A stretch of DNA of 64,000 nt from Bugulina stolonifera (Eukaryota; Bryozoa; Gymnolaemata; Cheilostomatida; Bugulidae). The first letter of the stretch is position 1; every line of letters starts with the position of its first letter. The stretch covers positions 22,669,233-22,733,232 of the forward strand of contig OW285188.1 in NCBI GenBank assembly GCA_935421135.1, read 5' to 3'. Made by a program: the position numbers and the translations under genes. The notes beneath the pieces were generated by a model. That model worked only from the letters and a program-made list of their open reading frames with translations. It was not told the DNA's origin and made no database searches. Of this stretch, positions 53,357 to 64,000 are shown piece after piece.

Positions 53357-55434
53357 TTAAGCCATCAGTTCTATATCATCGAATTACTAACTACTGATAA
53401 CTAGTTCATATTAACTAGTAGCTACTTACCTTCCCCTGTTCTACACGCATACACAGTTGGCTTATCTGACATATTATCTACTACAAGTGTGTCATATACA
53501 TGTACCTATATAATGGAGGGAAAGCCAGGCTGTAGTTCACTTTCCTCGTTTGTCATGAAGCCTTAGTACCAACCCCTTTATGTGGTTCTAATCATGGGGT
53601 CCTGGTTTGTACCCCAAACAGTCTCAATGGGAAATACCTGCTATAGTATGATAGTGTATATTTGGGTATAGACTATAGAGACTGGTGCCTGTCAACCCTT
53701 CATACAGTACACTATTATACCATTGCCTAAGTATCCATGTTATATCATTTCTCTTCTATCACCATACAATGCATATCTACTTACAGTTCCTTATCAGCTA
53801 TAGGTTTTATATTGTACTATATTTTTATACATCTACATAATAATTTAGACATATCAACTAATCAAAACTAGATGTATACATGTGATTGGTTTTCACTTGC
53901 CACAACGTTATCCTTATAGGGTTGAGTTATTTAGCATATTTTATTCATAGGTTTATTATACACTGGTACAGATCATTGTTAAGACAATAGATAAATGTTG
54001 GAGTAAAACCACTGCACTTATCCCTGATATGTAGCCTGATACTCTTATATATAATTTTGATCATTTGTCTCTATCCGTCACATTTTGTCAGCACTTAGAA
54101 TTGTGTTACAAAGTTTAATAGACAACCAACTGTTTGTAAAACAAATATTTTCCTTTTTCTCATCTACAATGTAATTCTAATTTCTGTACTTTTGTTTCCA
54201 TCACCAGCTGATGTTTTGGAGTTTTCCATTCCACCTATATATGTATAACCTAATGCTATAATCATGTTAAAGCCAAAGCTATCATAATTTGGAGTTATAT
54301 TTTCCTGTTTTTTCTTGCACTGATACTTTGTGTGTAGCTAGTATGTTCTGAGTGTTTATAGGTAATACAAGTTTATAGATTTTTATGGATAAAGATATTA
54401 TATTTATCTGTTTTTTCTATGACTTCTAATAGACATGTAATTAATAAAAATGGCAACCCATGAATTATCTGTTATTTGCTGGTAAATAAGCAAGCTATTT
54501 ATTACAACTGAAATTGTCCACTCTCTGTTCAAAAAAGGGCAATTTTTTAATTATAATCAATTGAGCGATTGGATAGTCTATAAAAATGAATAGCTGCACA
54601 GGTACAGCCGGCAGTAAAATGCAAGTTATAGCGGAATTCTAAACATGCAGCTATCTGTGGAGTGTTTATTGTGGACTTGGCACTCAATTGATTGATCATG
54701 ATGAGAAGTTGTCCTCTCTCAAAGTTTGTGTTGTGAGAGAGGACAACTTCCTACAATAAATATATTTATTATCCAACACAAATTAATATAAAGGTGCTGT
54801 TCCTCTCCCCACACTTGCACCACTGGAAATTGTCATGGAACTAGTTAAAAGATGTTGTTTTCTCCCTTCAACAGATTGTGGATCATGTAGGCTGTCACTG
54901 AGGGAGGGCAATTTCAAATTATGGTCAATATCTACTGACCTTGCAATTAGAGTAAATGGGTTCACAGCCACAACTTAGTGAGCTGTGGGGTAGAACAATA
55001 ATAGTAATGTTACAAATATATCACATGCTTTTATATATTGAAGCAACATAATACAACTTAGAACATATATTTACATGTAAGTTCACATGTAAGGTCAATA
55101 CGTCTTATAAAAATATGTAATATCACTGGCAACTTAATAAAGATTTAATGGTACAACATGAACATACATGTATTATATAACAATTTAAATGTGGCACTGC
55201 ATTGAACCAAGCCCCTGAAAGCATTACATTGAGGCTGCCACTACAATAATAAAATTATAATGTCGATAAGTTTAAAACTTTAAAATACAAAAATATATTA
55301 TATAAAGGAATGTTTTGACTTGCATGTAGTTTCTCATTTGACAAATGAATATAAATTATAAATAGCATAGACAACATAGATAAAGTGAATCTCGGTTTCC
55401 TCCGCCAATTTAGTCATGTTTACCATCTACACAA
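53357..55434. other. Intergenic region between Ig gene B and the adhesion GPCR (convergent)
   Basis: The 3' ends of both genes face this 2.1-kb segment. It must contain the Ig gene B 3'UTR and the GPCR 3'UTR. I see one perfect hairpin (54705-54750, listed separately), several AATAAA-like hexamers on both strands that cannot be assigned, and no gene. Confidence 0.45.
54705..54750. repeat. Perfect hairpin, 16-bp stem (GAAGTTGTCCTCTCTC)
   Basis: GAAGTTGTCCTCTCTC is followed by a 14-base loop and its exact complement GAGAGAGGACAACTTC. The same arm sequence occurs in the larger hairpin at 58113-58205 and, in weaker form, at 35118-35157. It is a member of a dispersed family of unknown nature. Confidence 0.85.
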
Positions 55435-58400
55435 CTACGGAATATCTGCAAGTATAAAACAGCAGCACATGTACACTTATAACTGCACTGGGGATGTATC
55501 TTAATACACCTTGATCACCTAACAAAAGCACTAAACCATCTATATCTACATGCTACATAATTATTGTAAGCTACTCACTCTCTAAAATTCCAAAAAGGAT
55601 AACGATATTTCTTGTATTAGTGTCTAGCAGAAAGAGAATTAGTCTAGGTTTCAGGCTAGTGAGCTTTACATGTGTAGCCTGATCAATTATCGTAAAACTT
55701 TTTCACTTATTGTGCCGATATTATGCCTGTTATGGAACCCAAGCTATATTATCCTACAGCAAGTTGAGCACTGAATTGAAGGCTGAGTTGGGACTGACAT
55801 TGTCGCTTGTATAAATGTATATACAATATAGAAGTACAGTGTACATGTATATACCAGTAAAGACAATCACTTTCCTCTCTGAGATTCACAATTGATTTGA
55901 GACAACATTTTTTTTGTTACATCTTTTTGTTACTACATCTTATATCAGGTACTATTAGTTGCACCTGTAGATTACATTCAGGCACTAGAAGTATACTATA
56001 CTTACACCCGGCATCGCCGCCTGCTGACTCGGCAGAAGCCGAGGAAGGCCGTCTTCTGGAAGATCTCACTGCTGTTTTTATTCGTACTGGAGGACCTGAG
56101 GGTGACGAAGGTCGTGGACTAGATTTATCTTTAGATGACCTGGAAGATGGCCTTGACATTGGTTGTGGTTTGACTTCTACATAACCAGAGTCTGCTTGGC
56201 TAACGTCACCGCTGCTGGCAAAGCTATTGCCTCCTGCAAGCACAAGATGTTCGAACTAACAGAGAGAAGAGCAGTACAGGCTGTATTGCTGTCTTTTCTA
56301 ATGCAGTACACCATTTTACTTGTATTATACTCTACTTGTGAGAGTCAAGAAAATATCTACTGTAAATGGGTGCTGATAAGTGATATGATAGCAAAAAGAA
56401 CTAAGCGGTGAAACAAGGCTAATATTTCAGCATCACTCAAAGTAAAAGCTGATAACTCCAAATTAGTGCTAATTTTATCTCATTGAATTAGAAAAACCGA
56501 CAATTAATATAATGTAATAGCCATGGAGTCTCTTGCATGCACTGATTCGAAAGCTGTCAAACAAACTATGAATCTTTTCTCCCTCAGTTTCTTATTATGG
56601 TAAATAGCTTATGAATACCAGGGGTCTCCCATCTGACATCTTACAGTATATGCTGTCCTGTCTTCCAGATACAATAATTATCTTGCACACATACATTAAT
56701 ACTCACTATGGCTCAAGAGGGCCGAGGAAGGATAGTTTGGCTGGTATTTCTTTCTCATCACAGCCATTCTTACTGACCTTTGACCCACACCATACACAAG
56801 GAAGACCAGGAAACCCTGTAATTATTCATGTAACGCTATTTTAGGTCATGCAGTCTTAATGGCCAACTTTAACCTACATGTAGTTTTGTATTGATATTAT
56901 CATAACTCCAAAGATGTTACTTTCATGTATTATACAATAGTAAATAGTGCACAATGTACATGGATAGTATTTTGCAGTCAGGTTACAGATATTTGCTTTT
57001 ACTGGTGTAATAACTACTAGTTTCTCTTATGATAAAAGGGAGAAATACTCTACCTCAAGAAGGGGGTGCGACAAAAAGGAGTGCAGTGCGTATAATTTGG
57101 GTAAATAGCAATTTCCTGCAAACAATGAATAAGTATCCTGGCGGTGGAAAACTGTGCAAGTACGACTGTATTTATCATGTAAGATATAGCCATGTTTAGA
57201 CCATTTGATCGTAATGTAATTTTATTACCTACAATACAATAATATATTCAATGTTGAATAACTGACCTGGAGGGAGAACATGACTGTGTATACAAGAGAC
57301 ATGGTGTCTGATATCTCTATCTTAAAGACATCAAGGGTAGCCAGTGTCCAGATGAAGGCCAGTACAGGTACAAGCAGCATTGCATAGAATACTGCCCACC
57401 TCACTTCTGACAAGATGTCCTCCCTCTTTAATGTTGGCTGGGGCAAATTGCAGATTATGATCAGTAAGGCAGCTCCATTCAACTAAAATATGAAATAGCA
57501 GTCATATACATGTATATAAATATTAATGTTATAATTATAAATAATACAATCTCACTATATAAACTGAGAGTGGAAGATTTCTTGTTATTGAATACTAATT
57601 AGATTACCATAATATATGCCCACAGCTCATTTATTTCTATTTTCATGTTGGCTAGTTCCTTCTATCATGCATATACAATCTTTTGTACCATAATACATTT
57701 GGGTAGTTGTCTACTTACAAAGATACAGAACAGTATAGGAGCTAACATAGCCATAATCAGGTAGTCATTGTACGTAATCCAACACCTTTCATTCAGTCCA
57801 TACTTGTCTAGATACAGACTAACAGTGAGGATCACTATGCCTCCTGGAACCACTGTATAAATATAAATATAATATTTGTATTCATTGAAGACACACAGTT
57901 ATGTATTTTGTATTGTGTGTAATTACACTGTTGAGGATACTAAAGATAGAGCGAGATGGAGATCGTTGATAGAGTTAGCTGTTATGTAGAACCCCATTAC
58001 CCTCAAGGATTAAAACAGTTATGGTAAGAAACACCGTATATCATGATTATACAATGTAGCACAGTATGTCTAACTCTAACACTTGACTATGACAAGTAAC
58101 AATCCATACTCATTATTATATGAAGTTGTCCTCTCCCAACTAGTTTCTCTTTTCTGGAGAAAAAAAGAGAAACCAATTGGGAGAGGACAACTTCATATAA
58201 TAATAAACAGCTTAATCCTACAACTTCAACCTTATCACTACTAGCTAGCAGAATCAGAAAAGCTTCCAATTCAGAGAGGAGACAATTACCTCTGTTTGCG
58301 AAAGTGATCAATTAGTCAACTACAGGTATAAAATACTTACACCATCCAAATATGGCGTACCATTTCATCTTGCCCATGAGGGTACCATATGTTACAGCAT

Positions 58401-61400
58401 AGAAGAGCCACAGGGTCTCAATCAAAATCCAAGCATACGTCACCATGTAGAAATAGTGCTGTGCGATGGCTGCGATTTGGCATAGCAGAGGTGTTTCTTC
58501 GTTGGTGAAGTCAACAAGGATAAATGAGCCATGGGCGAAGATCATACCGATACTTAAGTTGACATGTATCATATATCTCTCACTTCTGAGGGCCCTGTAA
58601 TAGAAATTACGCAAGTTAAGAAATTTTCACATCATTCAAATGAGGTGGTGACTTTATTTATAGAAACATTTTTCTGTATGAGTATATTAGAACACATGCG
58701 TGTAGGTGTACTTGGGCTAATTGGTTAGCACATTGATGCTATGGTCACTGTGTACACTTTATTTGAACATTATCAATTGCTCCCTATTTCGAAAATCTGT
58801 CGATAAAGCCTTTGTTATAATATTATAGTCGTGACTGAAACTTCACCTATGTGAGTACTAGCAGCACTGTATGCAAGTACTTCAACTGTAATTGCGTGTG
58901 ACAGTAAAGGAGAACTAATACCAACTTACTTGCTACAAAGGACGATGCAGCAAAACAGAAGCAAAGAGAATATCGACAGGCCATTGCAGACGTAGACAAT
59001 CATAGTGATCTTCTGCGATAACGTATCCACTACATCTATTATGGGTGGCTCTATCATGATTGCGAAACTGGTCATGTGATAACAGCAGCAGACAGTATGC
59101 GTCGTGTTAGAAGAGTCAACACTACAACCCTCTCCTGACCAAATTCCTTCTATTGATCCTGGGAACTTTGGCTCCCAGAATGCACAGTAGGTAGATCTTC
59201 TCGTATCTGGAGGCAGATATTACAGTGCAAACATGGTAACTGAAAGTGCTTAGACTTCTGGTCTTACAAGTGGTATGCAGGTATTAGCCGAGTATTTCTT
59301 TACCTCCTTGCCATTGAATTATCTTTAACCCCATAGTTGAAACTTATATGCACGCAAATTTAGTGGGAGTTGTTTAAACATAATTTTCGCACTGAGATAA
59401 TTGAGACTATTTTTGAAAAAACTGTATTTAGTGACAACTGATGCTGCTAGGCAGTTTACAAAATACCCACCAAGGAAATAAGTTGAACAAATATATGCCA
59501 TTGATGTTTTAGCAGTCAATCAGCTTTATGATCCAATGTTCATTGCATTATTTTATTACAATAGTTAATGAATTATATATAAAAAACCTTAATTCAGCTA
59601 TACTATAAAGAAGTACATGTATATTCACCTGACCATATCTTGGTGATTTGCAGCACTGCAAATTTTGGCAACAGCAGCTCAATATATCAAGGCCACAAGA
59701 TCTCAGTGGGCTGCTTAAACATAGCCTGGTTGCTAAAGAGAGTAAGAAACACAACTAACCTTCATTCTCCTCAAGATGTTCCAAGGTGATAACAATACAT
59801 TCTTCCAACGGTTCAGGCACCTTAGGAGATACAGAGATAGACATTATTCTGCTGTTTATTTTTGCTTCTACCACAAGATTTGGATCTTTAGCTGCTTCCG
59901 GGTTGTCTGCAGACGTTGTAGCCTCAAGGTCAATAAATGATCCCACATCCTTTCTTGCAGGCATTAGGTCATCAATGTCTTTATAGACGATCACCGAGAC
60001 AGCTATAATCTGTGGAGTACAGTGAGGCGTGTGTTGTACTGTACCGCATACAATAGCAATGCTACATGAAGTTCACAGACCTTCAATCAAAAATTTTCAT
60101 ATAAAAAGAAATATGGTTTTATGCGGAGTAAAAGTACTTTATTTCTGAGGAGTTGTCTTCCCACTTAATGCATAATATTATTGTGATTGGTTGTTGGGTA
60201 TTGCCGTAAAATGTATTTACCGTGTCGTCAGGATACTCCTGTTTAGGCCAAGTTCCTGGTGGGATGGTGACCGTATCTGTTGGTCTGTTCCATGATTCTA
60301 GAGTAGCATTTAGCTTTGGGTCCTTATACAGCTTATCGTATGTAGGGTAAACATACTCTCTATCGCACAGCTTTAGTCTTCGCTTCTCATTTGAACAAAC
60401 TAATTTAAAAATCATGTGAATAGTATTAATTTGACTGCAACTTGCAACATCTATTACTAGTAGCTACATGTATAGTTGTATTGTAAGGCGCACAATATTA
60501 TTAATTAAAGACTTGTGTATGAGCTAACTATAGTAATCGCCATGTCCATCGGTCACTATATGCCTACTATGCCATGTCCATCGGTCACTATATGCCTACT
60601 ATGCCATACCCATCGGTCACTATATGCCTACTATGCCATGTCCATCGGTCACTATATGCCTACTATGCCATGTCCATCGGTCACTATATGCCTACTATGC
60701 CACGTCCATCGGTCACTATATACCTACTATGCCATGCCCATCGGTCACTATATGCCTACTATGCCATGCCCATCGGTCACTATATGCCTACTATGCCATG
60801 CCCATCGGTCACTATATGCTTACTACACTATGTACATGTATATCACTATATAGGTCAAAGTGCCAACTATTTCTTTTAATTCCCCTGCATGTTGTACGTA
60901 CATGTACGTATTTCTTGAAACATCATCATGGAGTAGATATAATATTTTACTACACACATTAATGGATAATACAGTGGGCTATTACATATTTTACAATTAC
61001 ACATACATGAGTTCTTGGAACTTGTTTTGAATGCTGTACAATCGTCCTCTTTGTCAAGTCCCAGGTAGAGGCTTTTGGTTATTTTCAAAGAGATTTCTTC
61101 GACAATTCCCAGGAAGTTAGCAGGTCCTTTAGTAGAGTTGTCATCTAACTCACCCCAGGCATCCGACCAAGTCTTTGGGTTCAACAAATTGTCAGCAATA
61201 TTGATAAATTTCTGAAACAAACAACAAACCAGCCTGAATAGAATATAGAATAATGTGAGCATATATTATTATTGTAATTGTAGTATGCATGTACCACTAC
61301 AATGCGTATGTACCACTACGATGCGTATGTACCACTACAATGCGCATGTACCACTACAATACGTATGTACCACTACAATGCGTATGTACCACTACAATGC

Positions 61401-63834
61401 GTATGTACCACTACAATGCGTATGTACCACTACAATGTGCATATACCACTACAATGCACATGTACCACTACAATGTACTGTACATCTAGACATCATATTC
61501 CCTATATACATATTACGTAGCACATAATGTAAGAGAAATATGAGATGCATATCATGCTACTATAGCATGCAAGAGCTGGTTGCATTTGTACTTATGAGAC
61601 TGTGTGGATTGTGTATTGTCTAACAGTGTAGTTGCACATGTAGTTCTATGTGCAAACGTAGTGCTGTATCTTACATGTGTATAATTACATGTATGTATGA
61701 TATCTGGAAATCTGGAGTCATCTTGCATTTAAATGGCTTAAGGCAGTACTTCGATTTGGTGACAGAATTTAGTTTGAGGGAATAGTCGCAGGCGATGTAA
61801 AAATTGAAGGATATGGGTATTTAGGTGTCTTTACCTCTATGACATCTTGCGCTTCACGAGGGTCCACAACTGAGTCTATTTCAAAGTCTTTGAAAGCTGT
61901 TAACAGGCGGACATGTGTATCCAGATCTTGTTTGGTGTTGGTGGTATTCGGCAGAAATTTTGTCACTTCAGATTTATACTGTTCATATAATATAATTAAC
62001 ATTGTTTATAACCTCAGTTCTCAGCTGTACCAATTACTGCAGATAAGCTACACAGATTAACATTGCTATATTCATTCACCCACAATTTTGGAAGACTTTG
62101 ATATAAGGGCACTAAAATATGTTATATACATGTATATGCCACTAGTTTATTGTTTTTATAACTAGGAATCGTCTTCTCTAAATACAAGGCTCACAATCAT
62201 GGCATTCATACCTCAACAAGCATGTCCCCCATTTTATTCATCTTGACCTCAATGGTACCATTTGCTATATGAGCTTGTAATTCCTCCATGTCTTTGGCAC
62301 AGAATGCCGTCTCTTTGTCATAAAACTGGCAGTCAAGAGGCCTGTCTGTTACTTCTGTTATGTTAGCTGGTGTCGTTTCTATTACTAATAGTTGTTCAGC
62401 TTCCACCACTGCAAGGTAATAAAACAATATTAAGGTACACCTACAATGGCAGTAGTCTATCAGTAGCTTGTGTGAGTTCTACAAGCTAATCAGCTGCTGG
62501 TTGAGGTGTAGTAGGGCAGCGTAGTAGGGCAGCGTAGTAGGGCAGCGTAGTAGGGCAGCGTAGTAGGGCAGCGTAGTAGGGCAGCGTAGTAGGGTAGCGT
62601 AGTAGGGCAGCGTAGTAGGGCAGCGTAGTAGGGCAGCGTAGTAGGGCAGCGTAGTAGGGCAGGGTAGTAGGGCAGGCTTACACAAAGCACATGATTTTAT
62701 TCTACACTTACATAAGGTACATTACATGTACATGTATTCTATACTTACATAGGTCACCTTCATCACATTTCTTCCCCATTAGTTTAATCCCAACACCTGG
62801 GTAGGGATCATCCCCTGTCCCATCTGTCTCCTCCGCCCTCAGATCTGTCTCCCAGATACCAACATCATCAAACACGGCGTCGGAAAAGTCAACTGAATCA
62901 GCAGCATTTGCTCGTCCAATGACAAGGTTGTTTCTGGTAGAGGAAGATTTGGCATCTCCAGATTTCTTGCCTGAGTCTGGAAGAATACATTTAAAGGATA
63001 AGGTTTGTATTGCATTTATGATGATGAAGTACATGTATAAATGATACAAAACAATACTATGTATGCCCTATGAAAATACAAGATACTAAGCTCTGTTTGA
63101 AATACAGATAAAGCTATTTTACTTGTATAATAAAGGGGTTAAGGGTTAAGCTGGAAGGAGAACCTACCTATATATGTCTCATCAATAAACAAGGATAGAC
63201 CAAGGTCTGTGTCGTTCCACGCGAAACCAATGTTCGTCCAGACGTCCAGCATCATCTCTCCATCTACTCTCCACTTGTTTTTACCATTCGAGAGTAGAAC
63301 TGTTATTTTTGCCCTCTCAATACCATCCTCGGCACCATTTGCAGTCTTGGGTGCAGATTCGACACTAATGGAATATCCCTTAGCATCTGGAGTGCCAGAG
63401 CTGCAACCAAATAGTACATCCAGTACATAGTACCTCTATATACAAGTACAGTGTACATTTTCAGATCTTGTGGCACGAGTTCCAGCCTTTGAATAAAACC
63501 TGGAAGCCTGCAGTTTAAAGTAATGAAACAAATAATGGTGTACATCAATATGACATGATTAGAAAGATGCAATACCTGAGAAGAGTTTGGCTGGTCCCAT
63601 TACTGATTGAGAGAAGTTTGACATAGAGAGATAGAGAAAGACCATCTGTACATAGTGAAGGGTCAGCGAAGCAGTGGTCAACAAAATTGTCTAGCTCTAC
63701 ATGACCTTCACCATTCATATAGAATGCACTCTCTACTATTGATTCACGGTCTTTAAGGTAAACTACATCATCCATTGTAAAGATCTGCCCTTTGTTTAGC
63801 CGATAGTAAAGGGCAGCCGTTTCGTAACACCGAC
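55435..63834 (-). CDS. Adhesion G-protein-coupled receptor: LamG - GAIN - GPS - 7TM (5' end outside window)
   Basis: Exons on the minus strand: 63834-63576, 63433-63168, 62976-62749, 62408-62212, 61978-61835, 61211-61007, 60399-60221, 60009-59760, 59206-58930, 58594-58341, 57852-57719, 57482-57267, 56815-56707, 56233-56006 and a tentative 55445-55435. Phases agree at every junction. The first three give a LamG/concanavalin-like domain (CFADPSLCTDGLSLSLYVKL to FDDVGIWETDLR). GAIN follows (NIADNLLNPKTWSDAW; NSRIMSISVSPKVPEPLEE). The GPS has CAFWEPKF, GIWSGEGC and CCCYHMTSFAIM, keeping the H-x-T cleavage triad. TM1 is in the GPS exon (IVYVCNGLSIFSLLLFCC), TM2-3 in 58594-58341, TM4-5 in the next, TM6 and most of TM7 in 57482-57267. 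The tail is Ser/Pro/Arg-rich. Such receptors sense adhesion or tension through a tethered agonist. The ligand and G protein are unknown. Confidence 0.9.
58113..58205. repeat. Long hairpin, about 40-bp arms, in GPCR intron
   Basis: The left arm TATTATATGAAGTTGTCCTC continues to GTTTCTCTTTT; the right arm is its complement with about two mismatches and ends CAACTTCATATAATA. The loop is about 8 bases. It lies between the exons ending 58341 and starting 57852. Its core is identical to the hairpin at 54705-54750, suggesting a small palindromic transposon family. Confidence 0.85.
60539..60830. repeat. Minisatellite, 32-bp unit, nine copies (GPCR intron)
   Basis: Nine copies of a 32-base unit containing CCATCGGTCACTATATGCCT, between the GPCR exons ending 61007 and starting 60399. 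All three plus-strand frames stay open because the unit has no stop in any frame. The repeated His/Met/Thr/Pro peptides are artefacts. Confidence 0.96.
61289..61475. repeat. Minisatellite, 19-bp unit, ten copies (GPCR intron)
   Basis: Ten copies of TACCACTACAATGCGTATG with a few transitions, in the intron between the GPCR exons ending 61835 and starting 61211. Open frames through it are chance effects of the repeat. Confidence 0.96.
62514..62674. repeat. Minisatellite, 13-bp unit, about twelve copies (GPCR intron)
   Basis: About twelve copies of GTAGTAGGGCAGC, in the intron between the GPCR exons ending 62749 and starting 62408. One unit has GGTAGC and the last two GGCAGG. Minus-strand Leu/Pro/Tyr-rich open frames are artefacts. 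Confidence 0.96.
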
Positions 63835-64000
63835 CTTGAAAAATGCATATATTATATATATCACAATATTATCCAAATCAAGTCTAAATATAGGTATATA
63901 ATTATACTAAATGTATGTATATTTACATTGCTACCTATATAGCAGGCTATAAATGAGCATATTATATAGCAAGACTATGGTTGGGAGAAAACGACTTCCT
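63835..64000. other. GPCR intron truncated by the window edge
   Basis: Intron sequence upstream of the first visible GPCR exon, which begins in phase 1 and so needs at least one more 5' exon outside the window. The last bases contain GAAAACGACTTCCT, related to one arm of the hairpin family. Confidence 0.5.

Noticed and set aside
60515..60962. Three overlapping open frames of about 100 codons with His/Met/Thr repeats.
   Set aside because: They are produced by the 32-base minisatellite, which lacks stops in all three frames; the array lies inside an intron.
61255..61527. Overlapping Tyr/His/Thr repeat open frames.
   Set aside because: Artefacts of the 19-base minisatellite within a GPCR intron.
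62479..62690. Leu/Pro/Tyr-rich minus-strand open frames.
   Set aside because: Artefacts of the 13-base minisatellite.
63436..63456. A 21-base GT-AG mini-intron in the GPCR LamG region.
   Set aside because: A simpler model joins the exon ending 63576 directly to an acceptor at 63434 (exon from 63433) with correct phase, leaving 63457-63499 as intron.

Overview
This is an AT-rich, intron-rich animal nuclear sequence. Five protein-coding loci are recognisable: a Bcl-2 family protein, cytosolic glutaminyl-tRNA synthetase, an Ig-domain surface protein with a decayed paralogue, an ARMC10-like armadillo protein and an adhesion GPCR. Together these indicate a metazoan. The compact genes, the Bak-like Bcl-2 protein and the non-vertebrate Ig and GPCR proteins suggest an early-branching invertebrate, possibly a demosponge. 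That placement is inference, because no species marker is present.

Layout. 1-761 (-): Bcl-2 family gene with BH3, BH1, BH2 and a C-terminal anchor. 2251-20563 (+): a complete 20-exon glutaminyl-tRNA synthetase (QARS1) whose exon phases all join. A degraded antisense LINE and a 1-kb 16-bp minisatellite lie in its introns. 20564-25290: an LTR-like repeat and unassigned sequence. 25291-38885 (+): Ig gene copy A, a probable pseudogene because of a frameshift and a missing last exon. Its introns are full of transposable elements. 40488-40698 (+): a decayed copy of the QARS1 last exon and 3'UTR. 40772-45186 (-): an ARMC10-like gene carrying a LINE fragment in an intron. 45824-46917: a hAT-type element with an 8-bp target duplication. 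47707-53356 (+): Ig gene copy B, apparently intact, with a signal peptide, three Ig domains and a GPI-type C-terminus. 55435 to the window edge (-): an adhesion GPCR with LamG, GAIN, GPS and 7TM regions. Its 5' end lies outside the window, and three minisatellites occupy three successive introns.

The genes do not form one pathway; this is an ordinary eukaryotic gene neighbourhood. The most informative signal is the segmental duplication: QARS1-IgA and QARS1 fragment-IgB occur in the same order and orientation. IgB therefore acts as an empty-site reference for several insertions in IgA, including a 2.2-kb element containing inverted LTR-like copies and a hAT element nested in a long-inverted-repeat element. 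I did not find a convincing new defence, regulatory or biosynthetic system. The tandem GPI-type Ig proteins are the most interesting candidates for surface recognition, but that role is speculative.
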